DNA from: Phoebastria nigripes
Taxonomy: Eukaryota > Chordata > Aves > Procellariiformes > Diomedeidae
Assembly (NCBI GenBank): GCA_035582835.1
Contig: JAYKAV010003266.1
Coordinates: 3,180,368 to 3,244,367, forward strand
Reading direction: 5' to 3'
Length of the DNA: 64,000 bases
Part shown: one piece after another, positions 44,315-56,830 of the stretch
Layout: every line of letters begins with the position of its first letter
Numbering within the stretch: the stretch's first letter is position 1
Notes under the pieces: generated by a model
What the model was told of the DNA's origin: nothing
The model's input: only the letters and a program-made list of their open reading frames with translations
Databases searched by the model: none
Made by a program: the position numbers and the translations under genes

Positions 44315-46612
44315 CTGGTGGACAGGTTAGAACAGGAGTTAGTATTTTGGATTATACACGAATGAGACTTCATCTAGCATCTGGTGTTGGTAAAACCTTA
44401 CAAAATCATTCCTGAAGTTAATGCTTTGATCTTAACCTACCAGCATGCCTAAGGACGTATTTGTTCTGTTCAAGATCCTTAACGTTAAACTTTTGGGGGA
44501 AGTTTGGTAGCAGAAGCTCATTGCGTATTGGTGTTTAAGTCCAACTGCACTCAGCTTATCTTTAGAGTCTGAAGACTTCTGTGGCACATCCCTGAGGATT
44601 TTGGTCAGCAGGGAAATCTCCTGGCTAAACTCGTGTCCAAACGGACACGGGAAACGTGTGCGTGAGTGCACACGGACTCACTGCTGCAACCGAGAAGGAA
44701 AGACCNGGAGAGAATATTGTCACGTTACTGGGTCTAGAGACAGCCAGTGGGGCAATGAAGTCACTCGTTTCTGATTTTGAAGTTAAGGATTGCCGACGTT
44801 GCTTTGGAGAGTGGATGAACTTCATTTCTAGTGACGTAGAGCTAATCCACTGGTTTAGTGTGCATTTAAGTGACGTCAGATAAATTACACCTTGGTTTTA
44901 TTATTACGATTNTTATTATTTACTTCAGGGCATAGCTCAGGTTTTGGTTTGACAACATACAGATTAATAACTGCAGTCCCTGGGACGAGGCCAGCTATGC
45001 GACTTTTAGGAAATTGCAAGGACCTGACGCTGTGGGGTCGGGGACGTGACCTAGAATCCCTCTTACAAATACAACTTGTGCTGCCACACGGGTGCCCTGT
45101 CTGCCCGCATTACGGCTTAGCCTCTTCCCTCGTGTCCCCGGGGTGGTTCGGGACACAGGCGGTTCCTCCTGCAGCTCCTATTTTCCTCCCATCTCCTCTC
45201 CCTGCTCTGTGGCAGTGCGCGCCTCACCACTTAATTGCCTATTTTCGATTAGCAACGTTTTCCCAGGTAGTCACTTAATAGCGACTGTGTTGTGGTAGCA
45301 ATCTTGCTTCATTACTAAGACCTCATATGTAGTGATGAAGCTGCATCTGTATTTCTTGCACCGGTTTTTAAGCTGATTTTGTTTTGGCAGTGCAGCTCCC
45401 TGTATGCTTTCCCTTGACTTGCAGTTAGCAGCTTTGCACAGCGTAAGGCTTCTCTGGCTGGGCTGGGGGGGGAGTGTGGTGCCACAAGCTGGAACGCAAA
45501 TTCACATTTCTCGGTTCAGGTCTGCGTCTTTAATAAGCAAGTTAGTGCAGAGCAGGAAATGTGCTGCTGATTTGCAAATCTGGTTTACTGCGGAGTATCA
45601 GGTGGAGGCTGGTCCTCCCAGCGTATGTTTTTGGTGTTTTTTTTAGCCATCCTGAGCTAATCTTATGCAAGAAGATAAAGAAAGGGGTCTGAACTGCTTT
45701 AATCAAATTCCTTGAATTAAATGGGTGTCAACTTTGATATTCATTACTATTATCTCCTTTCCTTCTTTATGAAGAGTAAACAAGTATTTCTGTAGCTTTT
45801 GCACTTGGGTTTTTGAGTGTATTCTATCCAGCTACGTAACTGAATTCTTTTGATTGCGTTCCCTTTTGCTACTAGTTTGATTTATTTTTTAGTAACCTGG
45901 ATACAACTATCCATAATTATTTATTAACTGTAGATACCATTATAGCAGTGTTTTAAAAACAAGGCTCAGCGAGATACATCTCTCTGTATCTATGAGTAAA
46001 ACACATATAGTAGAGAATAGGCCTCCACCAAAACAGAGTTTGATCATCCCGTTCTAGCTGATTGCATGAGAAGTTTATCTTGACCCGATAAATACCTGGC
46101 CCACACCTGCATGTTGTAACTGAAACACTTCCCCAGCTCTCCTGTGGGCTATGGCTAGGTTACATCGCAAAGAGCAGTAGCATAAACCAAAAGACTCGTA
46201 TAAATGATGACAGGTCTCTCAGCTAACAGTTGATGTGCTAGATTTGAAGTGACACCTTCTATAATAGTAATAGAACCCCTTTCTAAATGGCAGTAAGATA
46301 CAAGATAATACTTTTGAGAGCTTTTCTAGGGTCTTCCACCTCCTTCCCAAACACTGAAGCTAATTCAGCATCGCGACACCCCGGGGAGGGCTGTGTTATC
46401 CCTGAGACTGAGACCAGGAGGGTGACACAGAGACCCCCAAATTGCCGGGAGCCACTTGTGCACCTCGATTCCTGAGCCTGTGCCACCTCCGGCTCCTCAC
46501 AAAGCCATTCCCAGAGCGTGGGATGTCTTAAATTTTGCCTGTGCCCGTTATTAATCCGAGCAAGATGTGGGGAAGGTCCCGGTAGGGTTAGAGGAAAAGG
46601 AAAGCGCAGTAC
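44315..46612 (-). other. NFASC: NFASC intron between mucin-like segment and FN5
   Basis: A 2.3-kb intron, unremarkable apart from two Ns and AT-rich sequence around 45650-45990. I saw no further exon. Confidence 0.85.
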
Positions 46613-46837
46613 CCAACTCCTGCTTTGTGGTGGCTGCCGGAGCCCTCTCTGTAGCTGTTGTAGTGCTTGCGGCGGTGGTGGCGGGTAGGGTGGTGGCGGC
46701 TGTGGTGGTGGTGGTAGTTGTGTCGGTAGTTGTGGTAGTTGTGTCGGTAGTTGTGGTGGTTGTGTCGGTAGTTGTGGTAGTTGGGGTTGTTGTAGTACTG
46801 GTTAGACCGATTGTAGTTGGAGGCAACCCAGTTGCAG
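46613..46837 (-). CDS. NFASC: NFASC coding exon: Thr-rich mucin-like domain
   Basis: This 225-bp exon encodes ATGLPPTTIGLTS, then long runs of Thr with Asp every seventh residue (TTTTDTTTTTTDTTTTTTD), and ends AATTKQEL. Such segments are heavily O-glycosylated and stiffen the stalk. It corresponds to the Pro/Ala/Thr-rich (PAT) region of chicken neurofascin and the mucin domain of NF186. The acceptor TTTCCCTCTCCCAG is strong. The donor GTACTG is weak, which fits regulated inclusion. The Thr codons are built from a 21-bp repeat (46700-46800), so length may vary between birds and individuals. Confidence 0.93.
46715..46790 (-). repeat. NFASC: 21-bp minisatellite coding the Thr/Asp heptads
   Basis: TGTCGGTAGTTGTGGT recurs with starts at 46721, 46742 and 46763, a period of 21 bp or seven codons, reading D followed by six Thr on the minus strand. 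The period keeps the frame, so copy changes would alter length without breaking the protein. Confidence 0.9.
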
Positions 46838-49800
46838 CTGGGAGAGGGAAACACTGGCTTTTTAGACGAGGTGATGTCTCCTCGGGGCTTGCACTCGCCA
46901 TCCCCGACGGCTGGACGCGCAGGCACATGAGAGAAAGCAGAGCAGCACAGCACAGAGGCGGGGGGGGGGGACTGGGGAGGCAGCAAACAGCACCGGGAAA
47001 CACAAGGCTGAACCGCTTTTCCCATCCCCGTGCGGGGATGGCCACGCGCCCGGCCGAGGGACAGGGAGCGATGCTGGGGGCGAAGAGGGGCAGCAAGCGG
47101 GGGGCTGCCCCCGGCAAGCAGCTCCTGCGCGCCCACCGCCTGTGCCCACGGTTTGATCCCCTTCCCGGGGCNGAACGACCTGCTTCTCTTTTTTGCCTTT
47201 GCTCTGCCACCGGTGTCCCCCACCACCCTGGGCTTAAATCACATGGAGGGCATGGAAGGAGGAAAGTGAGGGGTGTTTGGGGGATGCACAGGGCAGGCTG
47301 CCCTCGCCCCATCGTCCCCCCCCCGCCGCAGAACTGCACTGAGAGCACTCAGGGCTCCCTGAAATAAGAAACGGGATTTATCTCTTAAGAAAACCTAATA
47401 ATCCCATTTGTTGTGGGCCAGGCAAGCCACAATTACATTAATTCAGCAGCCCCTGGACTACACCTCCAGCATTTTTGAGCTGCCAGTTCAGCCTGCAGCT
47501 TCTCAGCTGTTTCCTTCCTGGCTTGTCTCTGTACTAATACTGCGGTCTGGAGATGGAGCGGCTTTAGCATTAACGTGGATTTTAGCTCNTCAGTGAGTGA
47601 TGGATGGTACTTTGCCATCACTGCCCCTCACAATTTACATTTAAATTAGGACAAAGGGGTTGGCACACCCCAAGCTGTCCAGGGGGAGAGTCTGAGCAAT
47701 TTGTTTTCTAAATAGCCCCCCATCCACATCTCACCTGGGCTGTATTTCCAGAGCAAAGGCGTAAATGTGCACTTTACACACACACCCCGCAGTGTGGTTG
47801 AGAGGGTCCTAAACGCCACCGAAGGGGAGTGCATTGCCTTGGGCCTGAAAACCTGCCAGCAGAAAATGCAGCTGAAATGCTGCTTAAACTACCTAAGGTA
47901 AATGAGCGGAGATTTACCCTGTCATGCTTGCATTAGATTATATTTACTTACTCTTACTGTAGGTCAAGGGATTACAAATCCCCCTGTTAGGCAAATGAAA
48001 CCGGCTATTTTAAATATCACCCACAAACAAGAATAGCTCTAGGAAAGTACTTTAAAAGGTGTTCCAGAACCAAGCCAGGGCTTGCTTTTTCACCAAGTCC
48101 ATCCCCAAGGAGGGCCAACCCCTAAAACCTCAGCCCTTCCAGAGATCCGAAAGCAGAGAAGAGCAGTAGGTCACTCAGTCCATCTCCCTACCAACCGCAG
48201 CTGCAATAAAACCACAGTTACCGGCGCATCCCGAAAACACCAGCCCACCCCAACATGTGCCCGGAGAGCAGCGCGTTCTCTCCGCGGTGGTACCAACGCA
48301 GCATCACAGCCAGCCTCATGCAGCAGTGCAGCCACCAAAATAAAGCACCTGCCTGGCACAGCCCGTGGGTGCCGAGGGGCTGGGGGGGGAGCGGAGATTG
48401 TGGTGACAGGGAAGGGACCCAACCTGGGTGGGAAATGGCACGGCTTTGTCCTCGGGTGTTTGTAGTGTAGCAAAGCCCTCTCCAACTTGACCCAGCCACG
48501 GCAAGAGGGGTGTTGGGGGTTTTGCTGTTCTGCGTTTCTTTCACCCGGTTACTGATCGAGGGCTTTGCTGTGTCCTGAGGCTATAAGTTACAAAAGCCTT
48601 TCTTGGGTTGTGAAGTATTAACATCCATCTTTGCTGATCGTAGCGGTTTTTTGGAAGGTTAAGAGATTAGTGTCACTAGGTTAATATCACCATTAACCTG
48701 ATTAAGCTGCAGCTCCTGAATAGGTTTGCAATGTACACAATCAAACAGCACCGTAGACACCAGCTATTAGCTAATGCAGTCTCAGGGTTCCCCCTATCAA
48801 TCCCTGGCTCCCTTCTAAGGAAAATAGGACCCAACAAGGCACAAAGTAACTTGCTAAAAGGCAGGAGCTGGTGGGAAACGTAGTACAACCCCCAGCTCCC
48901 AGGCCTGTTACAGGTCTCTGCATCATGCCTCTCCCGCACAGCACCTTCGAGGAGTGTCTGCATCACCTAGCACTGACGTAACGGCTTTAGCAGGAGAGAT
49001 TCAGCTTTAACGCTCCTCTAGACCCTAGATGGGAAGAGATTATTTGGGATAAGTCAAAGCTGCTCTATCCCTCGTGTAGGGTATCATCTTTATGTAATAC
49101 GTGGAGATAGATACACACACGCACGCAGGTGAAGCTGCAGTGCCAAGACCCTCCTGGATGCTGCATTGACCGAAGCCATTCAGCATCGGTCTGAGCTGTG
49201 CTGCTCAGCTCTGGCCAACAGTGATGCCAGGCAGGATTTGCCCACACTGCTCCAGCACTCTAGTGGAAGCGATCCCTGAGAGCAGGGCTATCACATAGCA
49301 TCAGGATAACGCGGGCTCGCTCCTGAGCGGGTCCCTGCGTGAGATCGAGGAGGGGGTGTTGGCACTGGGGATAAAAATGATCCTGGCAGGACTAGGAACA
49401 GGTAAAATGTGGGATTGGGTGAGTCTGGAAAGCAATAGTTCAGAGAGGGGAGGATGGGGAGAGCGTCAATGGGCAGCACCGTGCTGCAGGATGGGACCGG
49501 GTGGCACTGCGGCCGGCCAGGGCTCCCGCAGCCATGGGGGATTTAGTCCTAAGCTGCCCCGGATTCAAAGCTACAGCCTCATTTGTGTTTGAATATGAAA
49601 TGTATGCGGGAGAAAAGCTCAGCTGGGAGATTTGGGGGAGAGAAGATAAGGGGCATTTTCTAGGCTTTGAAATCCATCCCCTAATGAGAGCTGATTTCAG
49701 TCTGGGGGCAGATAAAGGCGGTCTTTGACAGAGATCAGAGCGCTCCGGCGTCCCCCGAAGAAAAGGGCACCCGGCCATGGGGGAGCGGCAGGGAGCAGCC

Positions 49801-52399
49801 TGCGCCGGGCCACGGCCCTTCCCGGGGTACCTGGGGTCCCCCGCTCGCTGCCCACCACATCAGGGCTAATTAAGGAGTTGACAGATCACTGCTCCTGGCA
49901 GCCAAAGGGGGGGACGGGGGAGATGGAGGGCCAGGCTGGCGTTTCCAGAACTGCTCGTTTTGAAAATCTAGAAATCACACACATCCTTCTAAAAATGTGG
50001 TTGCAATAGTTCACCAGGTATAATGTTTCTGAGCTTCGCAGAGTAGCTGCATTTATTTTTCTGCATTCCCAACATGAGGTTCACTCAAAGGCTTTGACAA
50101 CAGTTGCCTCAAGTTTAGGTAGAGGACCGAGCATCTGGCATTTGTGTGATGGGGAAAAAATTCCCCCCCTCTCTGAAAGCAGGAGGCGGTGCAGAGAAGG
50201 GGCTGCCACTTTCCCAATTGCAGGGCAGAGCAGCATCCTGAAAACCAGTGTTTCGAGCAGGCTTGAAATTGCCCCAGTACACCCAAGAAACCCAGAGTAA
50301 AAGCCAGCAACAGCAGTTCCCATTCTCTTGCTCCCACCATAGCCTAGCCCATCTTCCTGGAAACTTCTAAATGACCATTCAGCTCATTAATAGGCCCCAT
50401 CTTTGCAAGGCAGAGATTGCTTTTTCTGTCTGCAAGATGCATTACCCTTTCAGGTAATGGAGACCGATGGGCACGGTGGGGAGGAGATACGCTGTTATAA
50501 TGGGCAGGGGATGCAGCGGTCTGGCTGTAGCAATTAATAGGCTAAGTAATGAGAGAGATGCTTGCAGCAGGACGGCTGTGCTCTTTGCTGCAGCTTGGCT
50601 TCTATGACCATGAATGGACCAGGAAAAAGGAGCCCAAACCTTACACAAAAACTGTGTGAGGCTCAGATTAGAAAAAAACTGAGAGGAAGAATCATAAAAG
50701 CAAAAGGGGGATATTTAAAGAGGGAGCCTCTTAAGAGAGGGACTCGAGTCCTGCTCTGAGTAGTGTAGCAGTTCAGGGAGTAGTTGCATGTTTTTTTGCA
50801 AAATACAGGAAACAATACACATCCATACTACTCTTTAATTATTTAAAGATGCTTTTAATGTGTTGTTAGGCTGTAGTAACAGCTTTCCCTTGGGTGTGTC
50901 TACAAAATAATTAGGCTTGGGGAAATTTGATTAATTTTTCATGAATTTTGATGATTAGCCAAATACATTTTCAGAGTTGNTTTTTTTTTCTTCTCTCCCT
51001 CTCCCAGTTTTTAACAACAGAAGGAAATTGTAAAGTCTTTACCCTAAAGTGTTCCAAATCTGATGATAGCTATAAGAAATTCAAGAATAGAAAGGAACGA
51101 TTGAGCAGCCTCTAAAAGAGAGGGGTCAGCAGTTCTCTCTGTTTCTACTGCCGTCCGTTTCTAAAATGAACAATAGGATCTTTCTCCTCTGATTCCTAAT
51201 TATGGAGAGACAAGAAGGGAACAGAGAAAAGTCGATGGTTTTTTTTCCTTAAAGTCTAAGACCAATATTCTTTATGGTCCCTGATGAAGTTTTTCCATAC
51301 ACACGGGTAGTATAGGATCCAGTTTTGATTTTTTTCTCATTCATAGCATAAATGAGAGCCCTTTCTAGACGTCCTCTCTTTTCCCATATCACCTCTCCCC
51401 CTGGCTTAGGAAAGGTAAAGCCTTTCCTAAGGGAAAGTCCCTGCACTTCACTTTGATTTCGTCAAGCTCGTCCAGTTTCTCATACACATACAAAACAGCT
51501 ATGACCCTGTTTAAGTAAGGGTAACCCTGGAAAAAAAGACCTTTTTATTTTTTTTAGTGGCAGCAGCCTATGGCAAAGAGTTTTACTGCAATTTAAGACA
51601 ACTTTCACTGTGAATCCNTAAAAATCTACAAAATCTAGGTCACTGAGCGGAGATGAATCTTCCGAGAAAGGTCAAGCAGTATTTCACTCGAACCCCGTAC
51701 TTGTTAGGAAGAGAAGCAGCCTCTCGGGACAAACACCGCTCGAATTGTGTAACAGCTCTCGCATCCGCCCCGTGTCCTAACGAGAAGTGACATCCAGCTC
51801 AAGAGCAAGACAAAGATGTGTGCTGGATCGTGCTACGGCTTACACTGCCTTGATTTCTCTTGCTGAAGTGTAGCACGGTGAGGAAGCTGTGGATGCGGCT
51901 GAGTTAGCATTAACAACCTACTACTCCAAGAGTTACTTACTTAACTAAGAGTTAGTAACTCTTAGACATCTTTCAGCTCTGGCATGTCTTTTCACTTTAC
52001 TGTTTCTCCTAGCAGAAGGTAAAAAATAGAGGGGCGGGGGACCAGTGGGCTCTGTTCTTGTAGAATTATCCTTCAAATGGCAATTCATTCATCTCGCTTC
52101 CAGTGGTATAAGAAATTATGCCTGAAATGATTATGATGCTGGAAGGATAAAGAGATCACATTGTGTTTTCAAAGTTCAGCAATGTCCACTGCAAGTAGAA
52201 AAGTACTTTAAGAAGGTGATCCTGATCCACAAAGAAAATCCAGCTTCTTGTGGATAAGCTAAACCCTGGCCGAAGTACGAGCTATAGCAGCAAAACAGCC
52301 CTCCCGGACTTGGAGGATAGAGATCCTCTAAGCCAAAACGTTACATCTGTTTTCAGTTTCCCACCACCCAAAGCAGACCAATCTGTTACCCCCCCCCCC

Positions 52400-52490
<91 letters not shown>

Positions 52491-53822
52491 AATAAAAAAG
52501 AAAAAGGAGAAAAAAAAAAAACCACAAAATAATATTGGGTAGAGAGACATCACTGCAACAAAATAAAAGGAGGAGAAACATCTATGAGGTAAGAAAGCAA
52601 AACCTACAGGTGCAGAGAGCAGGTCCTGCACTTGTATCACTTGGGAAGAGCCTTCACTAAGAAGCTGTTCCTCCTTGGGAAGCCCCGGCAGCCCCGGGGC
52701 CGTGTCCAGCAAAAGCAAAGCACGACCTCTTACAGAGCCCTTGGTGCAGGGCAAATGAGTGCTGTTGCTCCAGACCAAAAGCTTTTCTGCAGCATTCGGG
52801 GTGCGTTTTACCTGGCTGCACTCCCTAGCACTGCCGCTAGCCCCCTTCTGAGCTTGATCACAGGGCTGTCCCCGCTGCGGAAATATTGACTCAAAGAGGT
52901 GGGGCGGGCGGGGAAAAGTCATGTCTGCAGCTTTCGTAAGAGGTGGGTGTCCTTCTTTGGGCAACAAGAAGTTGTGCTTATGCTTTGGACTTTGCAGGGT
53001 TGACGCTGAGTAACTGAGGATTTGGGTTTCCTTGAAAGCAGGTGGAGATGCTGCCCCCCGCCCCGTTACAAGAAAAGGTTTCTCTCTGCTTCAACGCTGC
53101 TGTAGAAATTCGCAATCGAGGGCAAAGCCAGCAATAGCCTCACATGCAGACATGCACAGCTGTGGCACAAATGTTGTCCTTAACCCTTTCAATGGGCACC
53201 TGGAAACAAAAGGATGCTCCTGTATGAAAGCCCTGGCAGCCCTAAAAGAATCACAGGGAGGTGTGTGGCTTGTGGTGCCCGTACGCTGCAACACAGACCT
53301 GCGTGGCCAAGGGAGGCAGCTGCTCCAGCAGCAATACTGCAAGCTCCCGGGTGTAAAAATGCAGCTTAAATACTGCAGGACAGAGCAGAGGCAGGCACCA
53401 CTGAGGCAGGGAGGGCTGGTAAATGTTCTTCTGTATTTTGCAGGGCAGAGATGTTGAGGCTTAAAAAGGGAGAGGGCTTTGTGCAGACCTGGGATTAAAA
53501 AACCTCTTTAACAGGGCAACTTGACTCTCATTTTTGCTTGTACAGTCTGTGGCAGCCGCAGTGTTTGGTGGGTTTGGCTATCATTAGGCATCTGGGAGGC
53601 TGTTAAGCCCCGCTCAGAGATACTTTAATCTTTGCAGACCCCCCCTTGGAGCCTGCCCTAGTCCCTGCTGCCTGCGGGGCTTCGTTTTACCTGCCGTTGT
53701 TTCATATGTCCAATTTAGACTCCTGACACTTCACCTTCCCATTGAAAGGGTTAATGGAGTGCATGCTTAATTGCCAGCACACCCGAGCGAGCGTGGAGTG
53801 AGCCTTGCCCCATGCCTGTTAC
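46838..53822 (-). other. NFASC: NFASC intron within the mucin-like region
   Basis: The largest NFASC intron here, 7.0 kb. It contains the C/T/A homopolymer block at 52389-52488, a GC-rich stretch just upstream of the mucin exon (46860-47340), and AT-rich stretches around 50800-51100. The long open frames near 46.9-47.3 kb are extensions of the mucin exon frame past its acceptor and are not supported. Confidence 0.8.
52389..52488. repeat. C11-T16-A31-G-A41 homopolymer block
   Basis: On the plus strand an 11-base C run is followed directly by 16 T, 31 A, one G and 41 A. It is the only long A run on the plus strand. The abutting T and A runs can fold as a hairpin. It may be real, or an assembly join of opposite-strand homopolymers. 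Confidence 0.88.
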
Positions 53823-53858
53823 CTCCTCCGGCTGGTACGGTACCTGGGGTTGGCGTGG
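53823..53858 (-). CDS. NFASC: NFASC 36-bp coding exon: linker before the mucin-like domain
   Basis: This small exon encodes TPTPGTVPAGG and supplies the split Ala codons on both sides. It is Pro- and Thr-rich, matching the start of the mammalian mucin region (NEATPT) as I remember it. The acceptor is GCGCTGCCCTCTGAAG and the donor GTAACA. It is bounded by phase-1 introns, so it can be included or skipped in frame. It is too short to show up by open-reading-frame length, and was found by phase and position. Confidence 0.88.
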
Positions 53859-55886
53859 CTTCAGAGGGCAGCGCCAAGGATAGAGAGGGGAATACGAAGA
53901 GAGCATAGAAGAGAAGGGAAGAGAAAACAGAGGAATATATAAAACAACCAGAACACACCGACAAGAGACTCGGGACCACTTGCAGACAGTTACCAGACAC
54001 TTGAGAGAGAGGGAATAAATGCATTAGCTACAACCCGTCACCCTCCTGTGCATCAGAGCCACTTGCACAGGGCAGAAAGAGCAGGGATGTCCCCTTGGAG
54101 ATGGAGATTACCGGTTAAACACACACCAGATCTGCAGCAGAGATGCCAGTGGTGTCGATTAAGCAAAGTACTTAAGCAGGTGCTTATATCTAATCCCAGC
54201 AAGGACTGGTTTTGACACTCTGAATTTCACCTTAGTTTTTTCTAGTGTAATTCTAACATCAGTGCTTGTCCTGCCTTGTGTGGGTTGGAGCCNGCGGTGC
54301 AGAACATCAGAGAGATGTATTTTATTTAAACTTCTCAGGTGAATGAGTCTGGCAAGCAGAAAACAACCTCTGCATGCATTAATGGGTTTAATTTTCTTAA
54401 TCTGCTTTTTTCTTAATTCCAAACTTGTCTTTCGCATAGCTTTACAGCAGGTACCTTCATATCAAAGCGGGCATTTAGAGCTGCTAATCGCACTTACGTG
54501 CCTGTCGTTAGCAGAACTCGCCTATGTCGTGTTGTACCTCAGGGTCTCATGTTTTGAGGTCAAACTTTGCCATATTTCTGTACCTTCAGACTGGGATTTG
54601 ACTCTCTTAATTTTTCTTGCTGCTTAACGGCCAACACTTTGGCCTTTTGCTAAGTGGCAGCAGCTCGTCCCTTTGGCAGAGGCAGCTGGGGAGTACTGGG
54701 TGCCGCTGCCCATCCGCATCCCCGACCCCGNGGACAGGGAACCTTACCTTGTCACGCTGGCGTGCACTATACCTGATATTTCCTGATACAAATCAGTTAA
54801 GCAATATACAACAGCGGTTGGTTGTGGCTATTATTTAGCTGTGCTCTCCTAACAGTCGCTGTTATCAGCATATAGAAACAAACCCAGTAAAGCAAATTTT
54901 AATGAAACAACTAGAACTATTGACTATTCAATCTGATCCCTGTGCTCTAATGGTTTGTTCAGCAAAGCTCCTTTTTAAAGCAATGACGTGCCCCCTCTCG
55001 TGTTTGCCAGCGTGTAACTTTTAGCTGATTTTTTTCCCATAGCATATGCAGCCCCATCTCCCATCCTGTCATGTCAATTAGCCATGCTGGAGCCCACCTA
55101 AGAGGTGTCAGGAAGCATTTCATTTCCACTGGGTCATCAGTAGGAATTACTTTTCCTACTCGGAGCCATTAGTTGGGGAGGGAGAGATGGAGGAAAGGAG
55201 ACAAAACCCCCATTAAATCAGAGCGCTAACCAAATCACAGGTCTTTTAGCAAATGCTAAAGAAAGGAAAGAGCCAGCTTTTGTCTCCCCGAGTTCCCTCA
55301 GGGCTCCTGAACTTTCACTTAGTTTGATGAATGTCCCACAATGGGCATTTTATCTTATTATGAATCTGGGAGTTGGGGCTTTGCTTTGGAGGGTCAGGGC
55401 AGCTGCTGGTTATGGGGTGACAGGGAAGTGGCACCATAGCCCCTGCCTGGGGTTCACTGCCTGTGGGATGCAGCTGCTGCACCCCCTTCGAGCCACATAA
55501 AAATCACCCACATCTGCCCCTTATTTAGCTCGTACAGAGACTGCAGAGGGGCAGATTAGAGCTTCACCTTTTGCAGGAAGAGACCAAGATGCTCTCCTGC
55601 TCCAGGGGCACCTGAGGAACGCTAATTGCCTGGGGGTCAGCAAGATGGTTCCCGAGAGCACAGGACAGTTCCCCCAGTCACCTCTGTAGCTTTTCTGCTG
55701 CAGTATTCGGTCCTGGTCAGTCACCTATCTATCTCTGCAGTAGACAGTAGCTGTGCACCAGTTACTATCTTGTACTGGTTGCTCTGTGGAGCACCTGATT
55801 CTCTGACCTGCAGTTCTTGGCTGATACATGTACCATCACCCCCCTAACCCCTTAGCAAAGCCAGAAGCTGTTGCTGCTGCACATAC
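53859..55886 (-). other. NFASC: NFASC intron after FN4
   Basis: A 2.0-kb intron. The stretch at 55040-55180, with CATGTCAATTAGCCATGC, looks like a possible conserved element. I see no exon. Confidence 0.8.
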
Positions 55887-56060
55887 CTTCGTTCAGCAAG
55901 GCTGGCGACTCCTCTACTATGGTTTCTCCTTCTCCCACCTGGGTCCGTGCGCGCAGGAAGAAGCGATAGCGCGAAATGGGGTCTGTCCTCTGCAGGGTGA
56001 ACCTTGTCTGATTGGGAGAGAAGTTCTCTACCAGGGTTCGGCCCGTTTTGGATCCGTTAA
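55887..56060 (-). CDS. NFASC: NFASC coding exon: second half of FN4
   Basis: This 174-bp exon encodes [20 protein letters not shown], then [20 protein letters not shown] and [17 protein letters not shown]. The core Tyr and the [11 protein letters not shown] motif mark the F strand of a fibronectin III domain. [16 protein letters not shown] is typical of neurofascin. NGS and NQT are sequons. The acceptor is CCTCCCCAG and the donor GTATGT. The last base begins the Ala codon from which the downstream isoforms diverge. Confidence 0.97.
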
Positions 56061-56707
56061 CTGGGGAGGAAAGGCAGGTTGTGGTGGCTTCAGCCTTGTT
56101 TCAGAAATATGCTGTGCTATCTACCTCATCACCTCGCCCCCAGGACCAGACCNGCAGTCAGTGTGGGGCCACATGTGCTCAGAGCTATAGCTGCTGTTAA
56201 ATACACTTCATCTAGGGCAGCTGGTGACTTACTGGCTGGGGGACCTGCCAGCAGGGACATTCAGGATTGTATAGGCGGTCAAGGAAGGGCATAGCACAAG
56301 TGCCAGGGTCTCGGAGAAGGCTGTACTGCCCCAGGCATCGTGCTGGGCTCTGCAGAGTGTGCTGTGCTCCAGGCAGCACCTCTTATACAGCTGGGAGCTT
56401 ATGTTTGAGTGAGCACATAAACTACTCGGTCTGCACTTAAAGGTCTTTCTAAATCAGAGATCAAACTTATTTCCCTTCAATGGTCGAGTCTGGAGAACTG
56501 CGGAGCATCCACAACCCTCCCTGGTTAACTGCAGCTGCCCAGCACTGCTCCAGGACTTCTCTCCAACACCAGCGTGTCTCATCTTGTGATGAAAGCCTCC
56601 AGTTCTTCACAGAGAGCTTTCTGTGCTAGGTGAGGAGGTAATTAGCAGCAAGGAAGATATTTAATAACTTAATTATTATCACTAAGAAGAGAAGATGTGG
56701 AACGTAC
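56061..56707 (-). other. NFASC: NFASC intron within FN4
   Basis: A 647-bp intron bounded by a GTACGT donor and a CCCAG acceptor. I see nothing else in it. Confidence 0.85.
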
Positions 56708-56830
56708 AGGCTTGATATCTAAGGTTGTATCCTGTGAGGACTCCATTGGGATGCTCTGGGTGATCCCACTCCAGATTGATGCTTTCCAGATTTGGCTGTC
56801 GGATTCTTAAATACCTGGGGGAGCTGGGCA
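56708..56830 (-). CDS. NFASC: NFASC coding exon: first half of FN4
   Basis: This 123-bp exon encodes [20 protein letters not shown], then [33 protein letters not shown] is the fibronectin III B-C region with the core Trp. I used the acceptor CCTCCTCCCAAG rather than a nearer AG (CAGCTCCCCCAG) because only the former keeps the conserved VPSSPR and the phase. The first two bases complete Val after FN3, or Leu when FN3 is skipped. Confidence 0.95.

Noticed and set aside
46838..47348. Minus-strand open frame extending the mucin exon upstream by about 170 codons
   Set aside because: A strong acceptor (TTTCCCTCTCCCAG) at 46838 marks the exon start. Phase with the 36-bp linker exon fits only there, and the upstream peptide is low-complexity and unfamiliar.
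46567..47367. A long plus-strand open frame, Val-rich, opposite the mucin exon
   Set aside because: It is the antisense shadow of the Thr codon repeat (ACN read backwards gives Val-type codons) and resembles no protein.
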